This document shows positions 38,729-50,455 of a DNA stretch of 64,000 nucleotides, piece after piece. How positions within the stretch are numbered: position 1 is the first letter of the stretch; the number at the start of each line of letters is the position of its first letter. Below the pieces are notes generated by a model. It saw only the letters and a program-made list of their open reading frames with translations. It did no database searches and was not told the origin of the DNA. The DNA is from Ceratothoa steindachneri. Taxonomy: Eukaryota > Arthropoda > Malacostraca > Isopoda > Cymothoidae. The stretch is taken from the NCBI GenBank assembly GCA_963969495.1, contig OZ018337.1, forward strand, positions 84,108,777 through 84,172,776, read 5' to 3'. The position numbers and the translations under genes were made by a program.

Positions 38729-38732
<4 letters not shown>

Positions 38733-39259
38733 TATTTAACTAGTTAATTATGGGTACAAGTTTCGGAAGAAAATATCTCCAATGTACTTGGAATTATGAT
38801 AGAAGCCAAAGATTTCATTAACTTGTCTCCCATCAGCATAGACTTATAAATGTATTTATTTATATATTTTCCATCCAAACTACGTTTTGTTTGATAATTA
38901 TCCAATACATAGTCACCCATTCAAGGAAATATAATGACACCAATTTTAGCTCCTCTCCAAAAGGGTGGAGCACTAGATAGAATACTAGGAATTAGAGTGC
39001 CTAATAACATCAGACAGCTGCATTTTCATTTGATAAATTAAATGATTATTTTGAAATATGAGGCTTTGCTTCCAATACCCACCGTTAATGGTGAGTGGTT
39101 TAATCCTAACCTATCTCATTTAATTAGCTAGTCGTATACACAATTTAACATGCTAATTTAATAAACTCTATCTTCTTTAATATTGAGTTATATAAAATGT
39201 CCATATTATATTTTAATTAAGAAAATATTTCTTTCAACATGATATATAATACAATAGGA

Positions 39260-39990
39260 TGCGATGCCAAGTGACAATGTGACTGTGTATTCCATATTCA
39301 ATACTTCGTGTGTGAGGGAGTTGGTTGCGTGTAATGTGTGGATTTTCTTTATGATTCTTCAGAGTTGGGTCGAGTTTGTTTTATCGTTTATTGTGCTTGT
39401 CTTTTTGTCTCAGTTTTCTATTTGTAACTTTGAAATTAGATATGTAGGTAATCTTGACGGTGAAGAGTTAGATATCTTTTATTTGTTGCTGTGAAGGAGC
39501 GCCATTTTGTTTGGGGCGTTCCGGCTTTGGATGCATCAGAGTTTTCTTGATTGATTAGATTTGTTTATTTTTCTCCGGTCGTATAAGTTGTGTTTTGAGT
39601 TTTGTGTTCTGTTTATACGAGAGAGGACTTTGTTTAGGTAGGTGTAGTTGTTTCTAGAGACTTCTTTATAATTCTTTCTTATGGTTTATGTAGTTTAGAC
39701 AGTTTGCCATTTGTAGTGAGAGTATGTTGTACTTTAATAAATTGTGCGATGTTTCGTGGTTTTGAAGATAGTGATGATGGGTAGATAGTCGGATATGAGG
39801 TAAGATTTTGTTTTTCAGGTCTTAATTCTTTGAAGGTAGGGTGAGTCGAGGTTTATGTCAAAGGAGGGGCCATTTTGCGTGTGCTGGGGAGGTTGTCTTT
39901 TTGGTTGTATGGTATTGGTAGACTGAGCGATGTGTTTGAAAATTGCATCGGATAAATAAGTTGGGAATTTGGGGGGGAACCTCATAGGTA
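39260..39990 (+). other. GT-rich, strand-asymmetric stretch
   Basis: About 700 bp are rich in G and T on the plus strand (GTGTGAGGGAG, GTTTTGTGTTCTG, TTGGGGGGG-type words), unlike the flanks. A 76-codon frame at 39264-39494 is hydrophobic because of T-rich codons and matches nothing I know. The skew could come from an unclassified retroelement; I cannot name it. Confidence 0.4.
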
Positions 39991-40707
39991 AAGGCTATTA
40001 GGGAGAATAAGTGTACAGGCACTAATTTCTATGCTTTTAAATTGATTTTATTAAGGTATGATCTAAAGATCTTTTCCACAAAGATGAATAAATGAGCAAA
40101 ACTGTTCACCGCAAACTAATAGGAAGTAGCAAAGAAGATTTTGTGGCAAGTGATTCCACAATTTCTGACCACGAATTCCAAATGCAAATGGAATTTAAAC
40201 AAGAATTTCTCCTAAAATATATACAACCATTAAATTAATATTAATATTAGTGATGGAAATGCAATTTCAAGTGAGGCGTAAGTTTGGCAATTATTGTTTT
40301 GGTGTTTGTCTTAGTAGTGAGAGAGAAGTCAAGCATCGTTTGAATATTATTCCATGACATCGATCGATCGATTCAACTCAAGATCACTCTTAGGCTCTAT
40401 TAGAGAATGAGTCTGTACCGTTATTGGACCCTTGTCATTTATTTCCTTTTTATTTGCGTTCATTGGCCATTGGATATATGAGCATTAGATGTCTAATTAT
40501 CTTATAGCCTAAGGATAGCCGAAAGAAAAATACCAACAAAAGGAAGCACAATACTAAGTGAAAAATCAAAACAAACCAAAACAGCAAAAAAAATAAGGAA
40601 CCATGCTAAGAATTCGGGAAGATGCCGACCTTACCACGGCGATGGAGCATGCGACCATCCCTAAAGAGAGTCAAATACATTGAAGGAGCCAAGACTCTTG
40701 CGAGAGG

Positions 40708-40962
40708 TCAAACTCTCAAAAGGTCTGTGTGCCCGACTAGGAGGGATAATGGGTAGCGATTCTGCTCGTCTTGGTACCGGGACAGGTAACATGAAGGAAG
40801 ATCCACCAGATTGGGACATTTAACAAGAATATGCCAAACATTGTGGAGCAGAATGCAGTCATTGCAGTAACGTACTGGGGGAATCTGCATCAAGTGGTGC
40901 TGCGCCTTGCCAATCTCGTCTATTCGTAGACGAGATAAAGCGACCTGAAGTCTTCCCCGCAA
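40708..40962 (-). pseudogene. 3' end of a LINE ORF2 (C-terminal zinc knuckle)
   Basis: The 84-codon minus-strand frame matches the tail of non-LTR retrotransposon polyproteins of the Jockey/R1/Tad type. It has a VALSRLRIDEIGKAQHHLM block, in place of the family LxRLRIGHTxLTH, followed by PPVRYCNDCILLHNVWHILV. The Cys-His motif is C33-X2-C36-X7-H44-X4-C49. The reverse transcriptase part is missing upstream, so this is a 5'-truncated relic, as expected of LINE copies. The frame stops shortly after the motif, and about 110 bp of 3' untranslated sequence may follow to about 40600. Confidence 0.65.
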
Positions 40963-40979
40963 TGGAGATCTCTATAAGA

Positions 40980-43760
40980 CTAGAATGAGGTTGTCTACTG
41001 AACCTAAATGCACTTCACCAACTTTAATTAAAAGATTTTATTATTTATGAAGTTAAAGATTACCCTTGGAGGTGCTCTAATATTTCTGATTTTATTTTAT
41101 TAAATAAATATATTATAATGAAAAGATAATCTTGCAAATTCATTTTCCTCAAACACGAAAATCACAAACAAGTCGGTGAAAATAGTTACAGTTTTCAAGT
41201 TAATTAATTTAGGCAAAGATTGTGCAACATTCGTCGATCTGTTGATAAATTAAGGAATGCATTAATTGTCGAGGAATCTTAAGTATTTTTTGAGCTATAA
41301 GACAAATAATGACCCTCAATCATCATCATCAAACGGAATTCAAACGCAATCTCTCTCATAAAAAAGGTTGGGTTACTCCTGCTTTTCCTGGCGCAAATTA
41401 TGGCTGTAAATTTGGAGAAACGATCAACACACACTGATGGAATGCCGAACTCTCATTGACTGATTTACTAATGAAGATAAGGTATAAATTGATCTTTATT
41501 TAGCAGACATACGCAGGCTGGTAGATTAAGATGAGAGCAAGGGAGGCCGGCTGCCCGAGAGGAGAAGTGGTATTGTGAGAGAGAACCTAATTCCAGTTAC
41601 TTTAAGTAGCTTAATGTTGCCCCTGCACTACATCCGATTTCTCCCTTGCCCAATAGTTTATAAATATCCTATCTAAACCATCTATTACCCCCTATCCACT
41701 AGAAAAGTGCATTGAAATTTGCAAATAGTGTGACTTTGCCATCAGAGCTTTTATTCGCAACTAGTTTTCTGAAGACGAATTATCCCGTGAATCAATTACC
41801 TTTGTGTTAACAAATGGGTCTTACCTGATATCAAAACCGACCACATAGCTATGCATGTATAGGAAACATCCGGAAAAACTGGACATCAAACATACAAACG
41901 TGATTTTCATCAAAGAATGATGATTTGTTTAACAAAACTGCTCCCATATCGTATCATTCAAACTGGTGTAAAGAGTATGAAATCAGAATTGTGAAGCTCA
42001 TTTCAATCCGTTTGAGGTTGTGAATGAATACTGAGACTCAGCCTCTCCGAAAACTTTATGCAGGAAACTAGTTTCGGAAATGCCTAGTTTCCATCTTAGA
42101 GGAAATCGTGACACTAGCGAATTTAGGCTCTAGTATATATTTCTCCAGACGAGAAAATGCGTCATTCAAATATAAGATTGTAAATTACTAATCTCATTCT
42201 TATCTAAATTCACCGGATCAAAGAGAGATAATTAAATTTCAAGCTAAAATCCTAACTTCAACTAAATATTATGACATCATCATCTTATTTTTGTTTCTTC
42301 TTTCAAAAATATTATATTTCTTTTTTAATTTACATTTCCGCCGAATTATCAAACTCTATCTCTATCCGCTGCATCCTTATTGAATCTTGTATAAATGAAG
42401 ATTGGTGTGTCTGGAGAGGCACGGCACCTCACAGTCGCTCCCCTAAACTTTGCTCTTAAGATTATTGAAGTCAATTCGCATCAAGAAATTTACTTAAGAG
42501 AAAGGAGTGAAGCACATGTATGTACCGACATATAAAACCAAATGGAGTTTTGTGTAAACTTGCAAAAATGAATTTTTTTGACTCCCTATTTTTCGCCTAT
42601 TTGTGTATATCTGGTATTAGATAAATGCATTAATAACAAGGTCGCGTGATCTCACTTATTATGATTTATCACTTTACCCCCTTCAAAACTTTCAATAATT
42701 CCAGCACAAACCTTGGGAAGACATTGCAAATTCTATCATTCGAAAGAGAATGTTATTACAATGTTATTAGTAAAACAACATAAGCAAAACGAGGACCAAC
42801 CGACATAGTCAGATGTAGAGTCGCCCGCGCTTTAAAATGATTTGCTTCAACAAATGTAATGACCCGCATTTTCGGGGAATTCTTTACGCTCCTGACCAAG
42901 CCGCTCCTGACGGAGGTGCCAGCTGTGAATAGTCGATGTGATATCAAAGTGGCTATTCATTGTTATAATAAAATTAGATCATCAGTGTATACCCTGATGT
43001 TTATAAGTAATTATAACATACATACACCGTAGCACCTAATATAGATGTAAGCAAAAAGAGTCAAAATAATAGGAGGTTTTTATAAAGTTCAATTCGATTT
43101 AAAACGGTTGCGCATCAAATTTAGTCCCCCAAAAGAAGGATATTAGATAGTTTACTCTACCTCCCCTCATAAATCATGTAGTTTAAGAAGTACTGAAATT
43201 TGCAAACAAAACCTTCCATCCAGAGAATATAATGTAACACAAATTATCGAGGTCTTCTCTGGAAGAAATTTCAATTCTAATTTTCTATTAAATTATCACT
43301 TTTAAGTCTTTGCAGAAATTGATTATAAATTTGATAAACCCTAAAACCCGATAAGATTCACAGCGGTGGCAGAATTATGGTTATGTGGAGTAAGGAGACA
43401 ATCTCCCATGAAACATTTGGGAATGACTCATTATGTAGGTTTTCCAAAGTAGAAATATTGCCATCGATTATTTAGTTTTAAGGAGTTTTGGAGAGCAAAT
43501 ATCTTATGGGATCAGAACCCCAACCAACTAAAACCTTCCGTAGTTCAAACTGTAACAACAATTGATATATATATTCACATTTATAAATAGAATAAATAAT
43601 ACCATTAAAAATCATACAAATATATATGATTACTAGATTGTACTGAACAAATTGTTGAATTTGCCATCTGTATTAACACTATTTATCCACTCATGAGAAA
43701 CATTTGTGACAATTTCGAAAAAAATTGGATTCATATTTGTAAATAATATGGCCTTCGGCT
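40980..43760. other. Unannotated stretch
   Basis: I see no supported gene. GC-richer patches at about 41500-41640 and 42780-42960 stand out but carry no recognisable protein or RNA motif. Confidence 0.45.
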
Positions 43761-43764
43761 CATA

Positions 43765-44442
43765 CGAGGGGCGGTCAATAAGTTTTGCAATTTGGATATA
43801 AGGAAACGAGATATTAGGAAAAGTGTCTTATTATTCTTCAATATAACTACCCTTGACTTCAATGCACTTGCGCTACTTCTCCCTGAGGCTTCGAATTCCC
43901 GACAACTAGAAATCTCCTGACTGCTGTTCAATCCACTCCTGGACGTCAAGCTGGACATCTTCATCGTCTCAAAACCGGCGTCCACGCAATGCAGCCTCGA
44001 GCTGGCGGAATAAAAAGTAGTCACTATGGGCCAGAGCGCGACTGTAGAGGGGATGGTTGAGCTACTCGAATCCGCACTCGCGCAGGGCAGCTTGTGCAAC
44101 TCTGGCCTTGTGGACTTTGACGACGTTTAATTCGTAATGGAGCGTGAGGTTTCTAGGGACCCAACGGGCAGAGACCTTGGTCATGCCCAAATTGTCGTGG
44201 ATGATGTTGATAACACTTCCTTGATCAAAAATTTGATCACTGCGCAGTGCTCACTATTCTCCATTGTTGAAAAATTTGTTACTGACAATCGGCGATCAGC
44301 TACTGCTTCTTAAATGAACGAGGCAGGAGCGCGCGGCTGTGAGTCTTGACTTTTCATAACTTGGCCTAACACCCCCACAAAAAGCCATCCCTCTTTCTTT
44401 GTTTTGCCCTACCGATTCGCAAAAATTATTGACCGCCTCTCG
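43765..44442 (-). mobile_element. Internally deleted mariner element
   Basis: Terminal inverted repeats CGAGGGGCGGTCAATAAG (left) and its near-complement ending 44442 (CTTTTTGC-side differs) are each flanked by TA (43763-43764 and 44443-44444), the mariner target duplication. On the minus strand a transposase start reads MENSEHCAVIKFLIKE, then HDNLGMTKVSARWVPRNLT, and then jumps to ARVAQAALRECGFE and HPLYSRALAHSDYFLFRQL. Two internal deletions remove the central domain with the first two catalytic Asp. The third, in HSDYF, remains. The element is 678 bp, about half of full length, and cannot encode transposase. Confidence 0.85.
43800..44270 (-). pseudogene. mariner transposase remnant
   Basis: Shifting between frames, the C-terminal part reads ALRGRRF, DDEDVQLDVQEWIEQQSGDF, GIRSLREKWRKCIEVKGSYI, in the order usual for mariner transposases after the SDYF motif. 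There are at least one frameshift and one stop in this part. The longest open frame, 122 codons at 43731-44099, is partly out of frame. The N-terminal helix-turn-helix is cut off after about 16 residues. Confidence 0.8.
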
Positions 44443-44552
44443 TATGTACAATATGATGGCTTTGTGGCCATGACCTATAGAATAATAATATTTTTAAAAC
44501 TTTCTTTACAAAATTACTTTACTTATCAATGAAACACTTAAAATTCACTTAA

Positions 44553-45508
44553 ACCTCTCATGTATAATATTTTGTTACAATACACTTGGGACCTATGACG
44601 CATGGCAATCATTCTTTACGGAATGTGTCGTACACTCTGGCTTTATGCACAAAGATTGCAGCAAATAAGAATCCAGTTATTTCGTAGTCATGAAGCGTGT
44701 ATGGTTTAAAGTTTCTTCTGAAGAAAATATACTTCAACGACTTTTGTGTAATGAAGGTCATAGTGTAGATGAATTGCAAGCAGGTTTATCTAATATAGGA
44801 TACGAACCCATAGAAGAAGATACCCGTTGTGATAGAATGACTCGTGAAAAAAGAAAAAGGCAAGATTAAGAAAGGCAGTTACATCAGTTTCTGATCTTTG
44901 AAGAAAAATCTAGTGAGGAAGACGCTCAAGAATGTACAACGCAAGATGGAACACAAATGGTGGCTGGCTTAGGACTATTTTCCTCTGCTCCATTTCGATC
45001 ACGTAGACGAAGCAGAAATGTGTGAACACATAAACCTCAAACTTTATTTTGCCCAAACAGGGAAAAAGAAGCATTCAGTATTTTCACTACAAATGACATG
45101 TTTTTATAGATTCAGATGAATACAAACAGAAAAGTGAGAGACATTACTCAAAATCTAAGAGCTTTTAGGATTTCTCGCAATCCAGTTACAAGCAGATAAT
45201 GCGAAACACAACTTCTACAAAGGTAGTAAGGTGTAAGGTAGGCAAAAAGGTGTGCAGGTCCTCTTGCTACGAATTTAACAAGAATATTTGCCCAGCACAC
45301 ATGAAATTGGTAAAAAGTACGAAATGTCCAACATGCGAAGAAAAATTGCTCGTGGAATAGGTCACTTGGAAAGTCAGAAATAATTAAATATATATTTTTT
45401 ACGGAAACAAGAATTAAATATAAAATGTATGTTTTATATGGAAACAAGCTTGTTCGAAATGTTACATATGAGTGATGGCCCTCCTTGTTTCGCATAAGTG
45501 GATAAGGG
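44553..45508 (+). mobile_element. Internally deleted piggyBac element
   Basis: TTAA sites lie at 44549-44552 and 45509-45512, and the right end reads GGG before TTAA, as piggyBac ends do. The sub-terminal segments near 44556-44580 and 45440-45475 are inverted copies (CTCATGTATAATATTTTG against CTCATATGTAACATTTCG). The extreme left end seems to lack about 30 bp of the right terminal sequence, so the left boundary is uncertain. Inside, N-terminal and C-terminal transposase pieces are joined without the catalytic core. It is unrelated in sequence to the piggyBac relics in the palindrome arms. Confidence 0.55.
44690..45360 (+). pseudogene. piggyBac-type transposase termini, core deleted
   Basis: From ATG at 44690 the frame gives an acidic N-terminal region (EEDTRCDRMTREKRKRQD then a stop, and EEKSSEEDAQE). 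It then gives a SRRRSRN block and EAFSIFTTNDMF with NTNRKVRDI, which resembles the start of the piggyBac domain (FxxFFTxxxxxxIxxxTN). At about 45195-45350 another frame has a cysteine-rich tail: RCKVGKKVCRSSCYEFNKNI, CPAHM, and KCPTCEEKL. The DDD core between is gone. Open frames on the opposite strand (45148-45525) are shadows. Confidence 0.6.
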
Positions 45509-45519
45509 TTAACAGGAAA

Positions 45520-45960
45520 GACCACAAACTCATTATATTATATATAATCCAAGACAAATAGTCAGTTGACTTAAAGAGATGGGGTTCTTTACATAACCAT
45601 TATATTACATTGTTGTTTTTCGACTCAGGAGAAATGCATTTTTGCTGTTTGCCCAAACAGCAATTCTAAGAAGCACGAGAATTCTTTGAAATGAAGACAG
45701 ATAAATGTGTTTAACGAATGAGTTGTTTCGGGACCGAGTTTTCTCGACTGTGGTGATGATTGGCAGAGTCTTTTTCCAGATTTCTCAACGAGATGGAAAA
45801 TAATTATCTTGAGAAATTAGCTGTTTTGTAAAACTCGTGTAAGAACATAAAATATGCTGCCCCCAACATTAATATTAGCTTTATTGATGTATTAATTATC
45901 AGAATTTTCCTACGATATGGCTGAAAGCACGAAAACACCATAACTAATACTAATTAGAAA
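45520..45960. other. Unannotated stretch with a small hairpin
   Basis: TTGCTGTTTG and its exact complement form a 10-bp-arm hairpin with a 2-base loop at 45642-45663. I see nothing else. Confidence 0.5.
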
Positions 45961-45969
45961 GAAAATAAA

Positions 45970-46260
45970 TATATTATGTAATATTGGTAAAAACTAGACA
46001 GGTTTATGACCGTCCATTTAAATTAGTGTCTGTGAGAAGCTCATAGGATAATTTCTCATTTTAATCTTTAACCATAATCTCGCTTTTGGTTTAGGAATAA
46101 AAAATTAGATAAACATCAATAATTTTAACAAATGCCGTAATTTCTAATCTGTATTTCAGTAAAATGCTGAGTAATTTCTCCTTTCAAATTGTGATGTTCA
46201 GAGCGGATGAAGGAAAAGAAATTAAATCCCATGATGCCAACACCGAGATGATAATTTCAA
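45970..46260 (+). repeat. Dispersed direct repeat, copy 1
   Basis: This aligns by eye with 48768-49060 in the same orientation. Shared landmarks are TGTAATATTGG, GACCGT, TAATTTCT, GTTTAGGAATAAA or its near match, TAAACATCA, TTCTAATCTG with ATTTCA, AAAATGCT, and GTTCAGAGC with GATG. Identity looks around 75%. It is noncoding and the family is unknown. Confidence 0.65.
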
Positions 46261-46427
46261 TTTCTCTCTTCTCTTTCCTTGGAAATGAATGTTTATTTCT
46301 TCAAAATGATTTCCTAAGGGGTTTCTGGGGTGAAGAAAACAGACGAGAAGGTAATTTGGTTTTTGTCTCTTAGGATGAGATCTATTTTTGGGTTTCCATT
46401 CTAATCAAATTAGTTTCTTCACTCCCA

Positions 46428-46565
46428 CGCTTACAATAGCAATGATTAGCCACCTTCTCACTGCTGGTCTCTACTCAACTAAACCAAGCAAGGGACTGTA
46501 CCCAAGATTCGAGGCTAATAGGCCAATCCACAGTGGGTAAGCCAATTTGCTATTGTAACCTACAG
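46428..46565. repeat. Short foldback with about 38-bp imperfect arms
   Basis: TTACAATAGCAA at 46431-46442 pairs exactly with TTGCTATTGTAA at 46547-46558. The pairing continues inwards imperfectly through GGCTAA/CCACC against CCCACTG/GGCTTAC. The pair spans about 130 bp. Confidence 0.6.
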
Positions 46566-46625
46566 CTCAGTCGTTGCAGTAACGGGAGTTTAACCTAATC
46601 GTGAGATCATAAATTTGGCTCGATG
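46559..46625 (+). other. Degenerate tRNA-like segment (possible SINE head)
   Basis: AGCTCAGTCGTTGCAGTAAC resembles a tRNA D-arm and A box. It is followed 30 or so bases later by GAGATCATAAATTTGGCTCG, which sits where a variable loop and T-arm would be, but the B box is degenerate. No cloverleaf closes fully. It directly follows the foldback at 46428-46565. Confidence 0.3.
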
Positions 46626-46629
46626 TTCT

Positions 46630-48765
46630 CTTCATCCATCGCCCTCCTATTTATCAGTAAAATGAAAAGAACTTCGTCGCTTTTGATGATAAAGTTAAAA
46701 GGGCCAAGAACCCATTTATCTGGCTTCATTGGACGTTCTAATCAAATTGAGAAGTCGCACCCACCCTCCGTTACTTATCAATTAATTACAAAGAAAAGAA
46801 TAATAAAAAACGAGAATTCTTCATAATAATGATGTGAAATATCCTTTAGTAAAGAGGCCCTGAACTCGTAAACAAATTACCTCTTTCCACCCTTCTTTCT
46901 CGACTTCCTTCTATAAACCTTTTTGTTCACATTCCTTAGTTCACCTTTTCAGGGCTTGCGGATCGGCACAAAGGAGCTCCGAAGATCGGAACAGTCTCGC
47001 CCTCTCTCTTTCAGGCCCTCTTGAGGGAAGAGTAGGTGTAGTTCCTCGGTGCAATAAGAGATCAAAAAGAGGGAAAAAAAAAGGTGCAGTAAATAATAAA
47101 TCAAAATCAGAGGGGACATAATTAGCAAAACTTTTATAGCAAGAATCCCAGAAAAGATCTCTTGAGTTTGAGAGAAGAAAAATATTCGCTTTCTTTTTTG
47201 AAGGGAAAACAAAAGGGCAAGGTTGAGTTCAGGATAGATTTAAATCAATGTAAATCGAAGCTAAGAGGAACTTTAAACTGAAAATAGAGTAGAAATGACA
47301 AAGGAGTTAACAAACGAGGGGATTTTCACACAGAAGGAGGATTGAGGGAAAAGGCTCTAATAGGGGAAAGAATTCCACGATGCCAGAATGCTATAGTATT
47401 AGTCCGTAAATAAAGGGGTCGGCGAAGATTATTATGCTTATAAACTGTTCTCAAGGGCACAGAATAGAACCGTGAGAAATATACAGACAGCTATAAAAGG
47501 TTAAAATAGAGTAGAGCGGAACATATATAAATAGAAAAATGGCAGCTTAGAAAGATTTATTTCAAATCCAGTAATAAAATCAATTCGAAATACAGGGTGG
47601 TATCGCCCAAACAAAGGGTTTTTAAAAAGGGGTTTTAAGAAAAGCAGAAAAAAAGAGATTCTTAAAAATGATCATAAAGTGGCTGTAGAAATCGGGTTAA
47701 GAGAGACTGAGCGTAAACTAGTCTCGTTGCACTAGGAACCCATGTATCAAGGAAAACTAGAAAATCCTCGAATAATTTAGAGAGGAAAATATAGAGATAA
47801 TAATGACATGGAAATGTTGTATTTTGATTTTTGATACTATTTATATTTTTAGACTTCATGTGCTCCCCTTTTCCACCCTCAAGGACGTGAGTTATATGGA
47901 GAAAATTCCTCTGCCTATTAACATCAAATGCCTGTAACTTCACTTCCCTGAGCCCAACAAATCCGCCTTTTCCATTGCCCATCTTGCTCACCATTCCAGA
48001 CTTAGCCTCAGCCCTTCATTCAGGCTGGGCTGTCCATCGTTCTATAGCGGTGAGTGCAAAACTTCTCTCCTCTAGATATCACCCACGTTTATGTCCTAGA
48101 AAGTAATGTAAGTTGAGCATGTCTTGTTACTCATTAATTCATTCGTCTTTTTTCGACCTTTCAACCACATCATTCACTCATGATATTTTTCTTACGCTTA
48201 TCAGACAATTTTGGTGCTAGGAATCAGCCGAGTGGAAATACAGTTTCCTATTTGAGTGAGGGTCCTTTTTTCACGACGGTTGCAATACGATGTAGATTGG
48301 TTTGGTTCGTATACTGTGGTACTCAGAGGTATCACGTGATAACTAAATGCATCTGAATGAAAGCATATTTGTGGTAAAATCCCCACCATTTTATTTTACC
48401 ACAAGAAGGCATAGTCACCTGATTAAGCCCCATGTTCATATGACCGCATGCCGCATGACTACCAGTTAAGCGGTTCACTCGTCAAACAAACGGACGGCTA
48501 GAAAACTGAGCGTCAAGCATTCTCTAAAATCGGTCCGTATATATGTTATTCCATATCCTCAAAAGGTGAACGCTTTCTTTATAAAACATGAAGCAATTCA
48601 GCCAATTCAATACTTTATTCGGCTTTTGGGGGGATAAATTGTAAATCTAGATCAATTTAGAAACCTATTTCTCTACATTATAATCGGTAAACTTTACTAT
48701 TTAATTAAAATATTTTAATCTCATTTTCGTCATACTCTGGCTTTATCTTTCCTAAGATGTGATTT
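46630..48765. other. Unannotated stretch with an unrecognised 110-codon frame
   Basis: The minus-strand frame 47662-47994 starts MVSKMGNGKGGFVGLREVKL and looks compositionally ordinary for its first 50 codons, then becomes AT-driven. A TTAATAG acceptor-like site interrupts it. I cannot assign a family, and it may be a host exon or chance. I see nothing else to call. Confidence 0.3.
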
Positions 48766-48767
48766 AA

Positions 48768-49060
48768 TGTATATGTAATATTGGAAACAGCTAAACTGGT
48801 CTACGACCGTTCTTCTAAATTAGGGTGAGTGAGACGCTGATGGAATAATTTCTTATTTAAATCTTTAAACATATTCTCGCATGTGGCTTAGGAATAAAGA
48901 GCTATATAAACATCACTAATTCTCAACGAATGTCGTAACTTCTAATCTGAATTTCATTAAAATGCTCATTAATTACTTCTTTAAAATTGTGAAGTTCAGA
49001 GCCGATGCAGGGAAATAAATTAACTTCCAAGATTCCAAAACCAAGAAGGGAATTTCGATT
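48768..49060 (+). repeat. Dispersed direct repeat, copy 2
   Basis: This is the partner of 45970-46260, about 2.8 kb away and in the same orientation. The two copies diverge by roughly a quarter, so this is an old duplication or two members of an unnamed repeat family. Confidence 0.65.
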
Positions 49061-50455
49061 CGGGTAAAATTAGAAAATAAAAAGAGTGACCAATTAAAGA
49101 AAAAAACAGAGGATAGAAAACATTAAAATAAATACTACTGAATTAAATCAAAACAATATTTTAGGATAATAAATTATGGAATTTGAGAAAAGAAGATATA
49201 AAAGAACAGATGGAATCAAATTTAATATAAAAAAGCTTCCACATAGTTAGTCTAAGCTAAAGGTTAACTAAGAAAACCATTTTAAATGAAAAAGCTAACG
49301 AAAATAATATGATAGAAGTAGAATACCAAATATTGTTAGAAATGCCTAGCAACGAGGCAGGTTCAATCTATTATTTTTAACTATAGACCTCGTTCCTAGA
49401 GATTAGAATACATAGTTCGAACGATTGTCAACCAAGAAAATCTATCATCTGAAAATCACCTAAATTTCGGTTGTTTCCTGAAACATAACTAAATTGGTAC
49501 CAAAATAATGACAAGCCTTCGCCGAGGTGTTAAGAAACAAAGAAATCAATAGTGAAGAACCAATTTAATTCTTATCTATTCGCAAAGCTTTGGAAATGGT
49601 AAAGACTAATACTTACGCGTCTGTGATTAAAGAATAAGAAATCTGCCAATGATCAAACAACTAAGAATCGAAACAATATCATGTGCATGAAAACGAGACC
49701 GCATGCAATCATTGATATCAAACTGAAACCTTTTAAATAGTTTTTATCTTGTACAGCCCCTATTTGGGAGAAAGGGTAAAAATACTTTGCCTTGCTATTT
49801 ACCTTTTCAAAGCCTGAAAAGAAAATCAAATATTTCAACGGGAATATTTTTAAACAATGTTTTCATCACCCAAGAGGCAAAAGAAAGAAAGATTGGAATT
49901 TATTTAAAACGTTTAAAGAAACGAAGTTAGGGAAATTATGCCGGAAATATTTGACTGGGGATATTAGGAAAAGGAGATTGAATAGGAAAAGATAGGGGCG
50001 TGATTTGACAGATGATAAAGACCAGGCTTTTTCATCATGGGCGATTTCCCTCACTATGGGGGCGGAAACGGAATTCTTGGGCGGTAGAAATTTGAAGGAA
50101 CTGGGATAAACAGTGATTCAGATAATTTGGTAAGGGGATGATCAAAACCATTAAATTAATTGCCGAGTTACAACTAAAAGGTTTAAAATGGTCCATTTCC
50201 AACTCAAGTAACTCACCCCAGATCTCTCTTTGGGGCCTATCGCGTATCAGTCGAGTTAGTTTAAGCCACTTAATGGTCTTTCGGTCTCCCATTTGGAAAT
50301 TTGTAAAACTATTTATCATTAAATGGGTTTGTGAAGGCAATTTCTCTTATTTTGTTGTTACGTTTAATGCGAATTTAAATGAGGCTAAAACCCAGAAACA
50401 GACAAACTGATTTGCTATCAAACATTTAAGGAATATATTTTTTCTCGTAAAGGGA
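49061..50455. other. Unannotated stretch
   Basis: I see no supported gene. Overlapping frames on opposite strands at 50035-50410 are shadows of one another and match nothing. Confidence 0.45.

Noticed and set aside
43731..44099. 122-codon minus-strand Ser-rich frame as a novel protein
   Set aside because: It is mostly an out-of-frame reading of mariner transposase sequence.
45642..45663. Rho-independent-type terminator hairpin
   Set aside because: The genome is eukaryotic, the stem is only 10 bp and no transcript precedes it.
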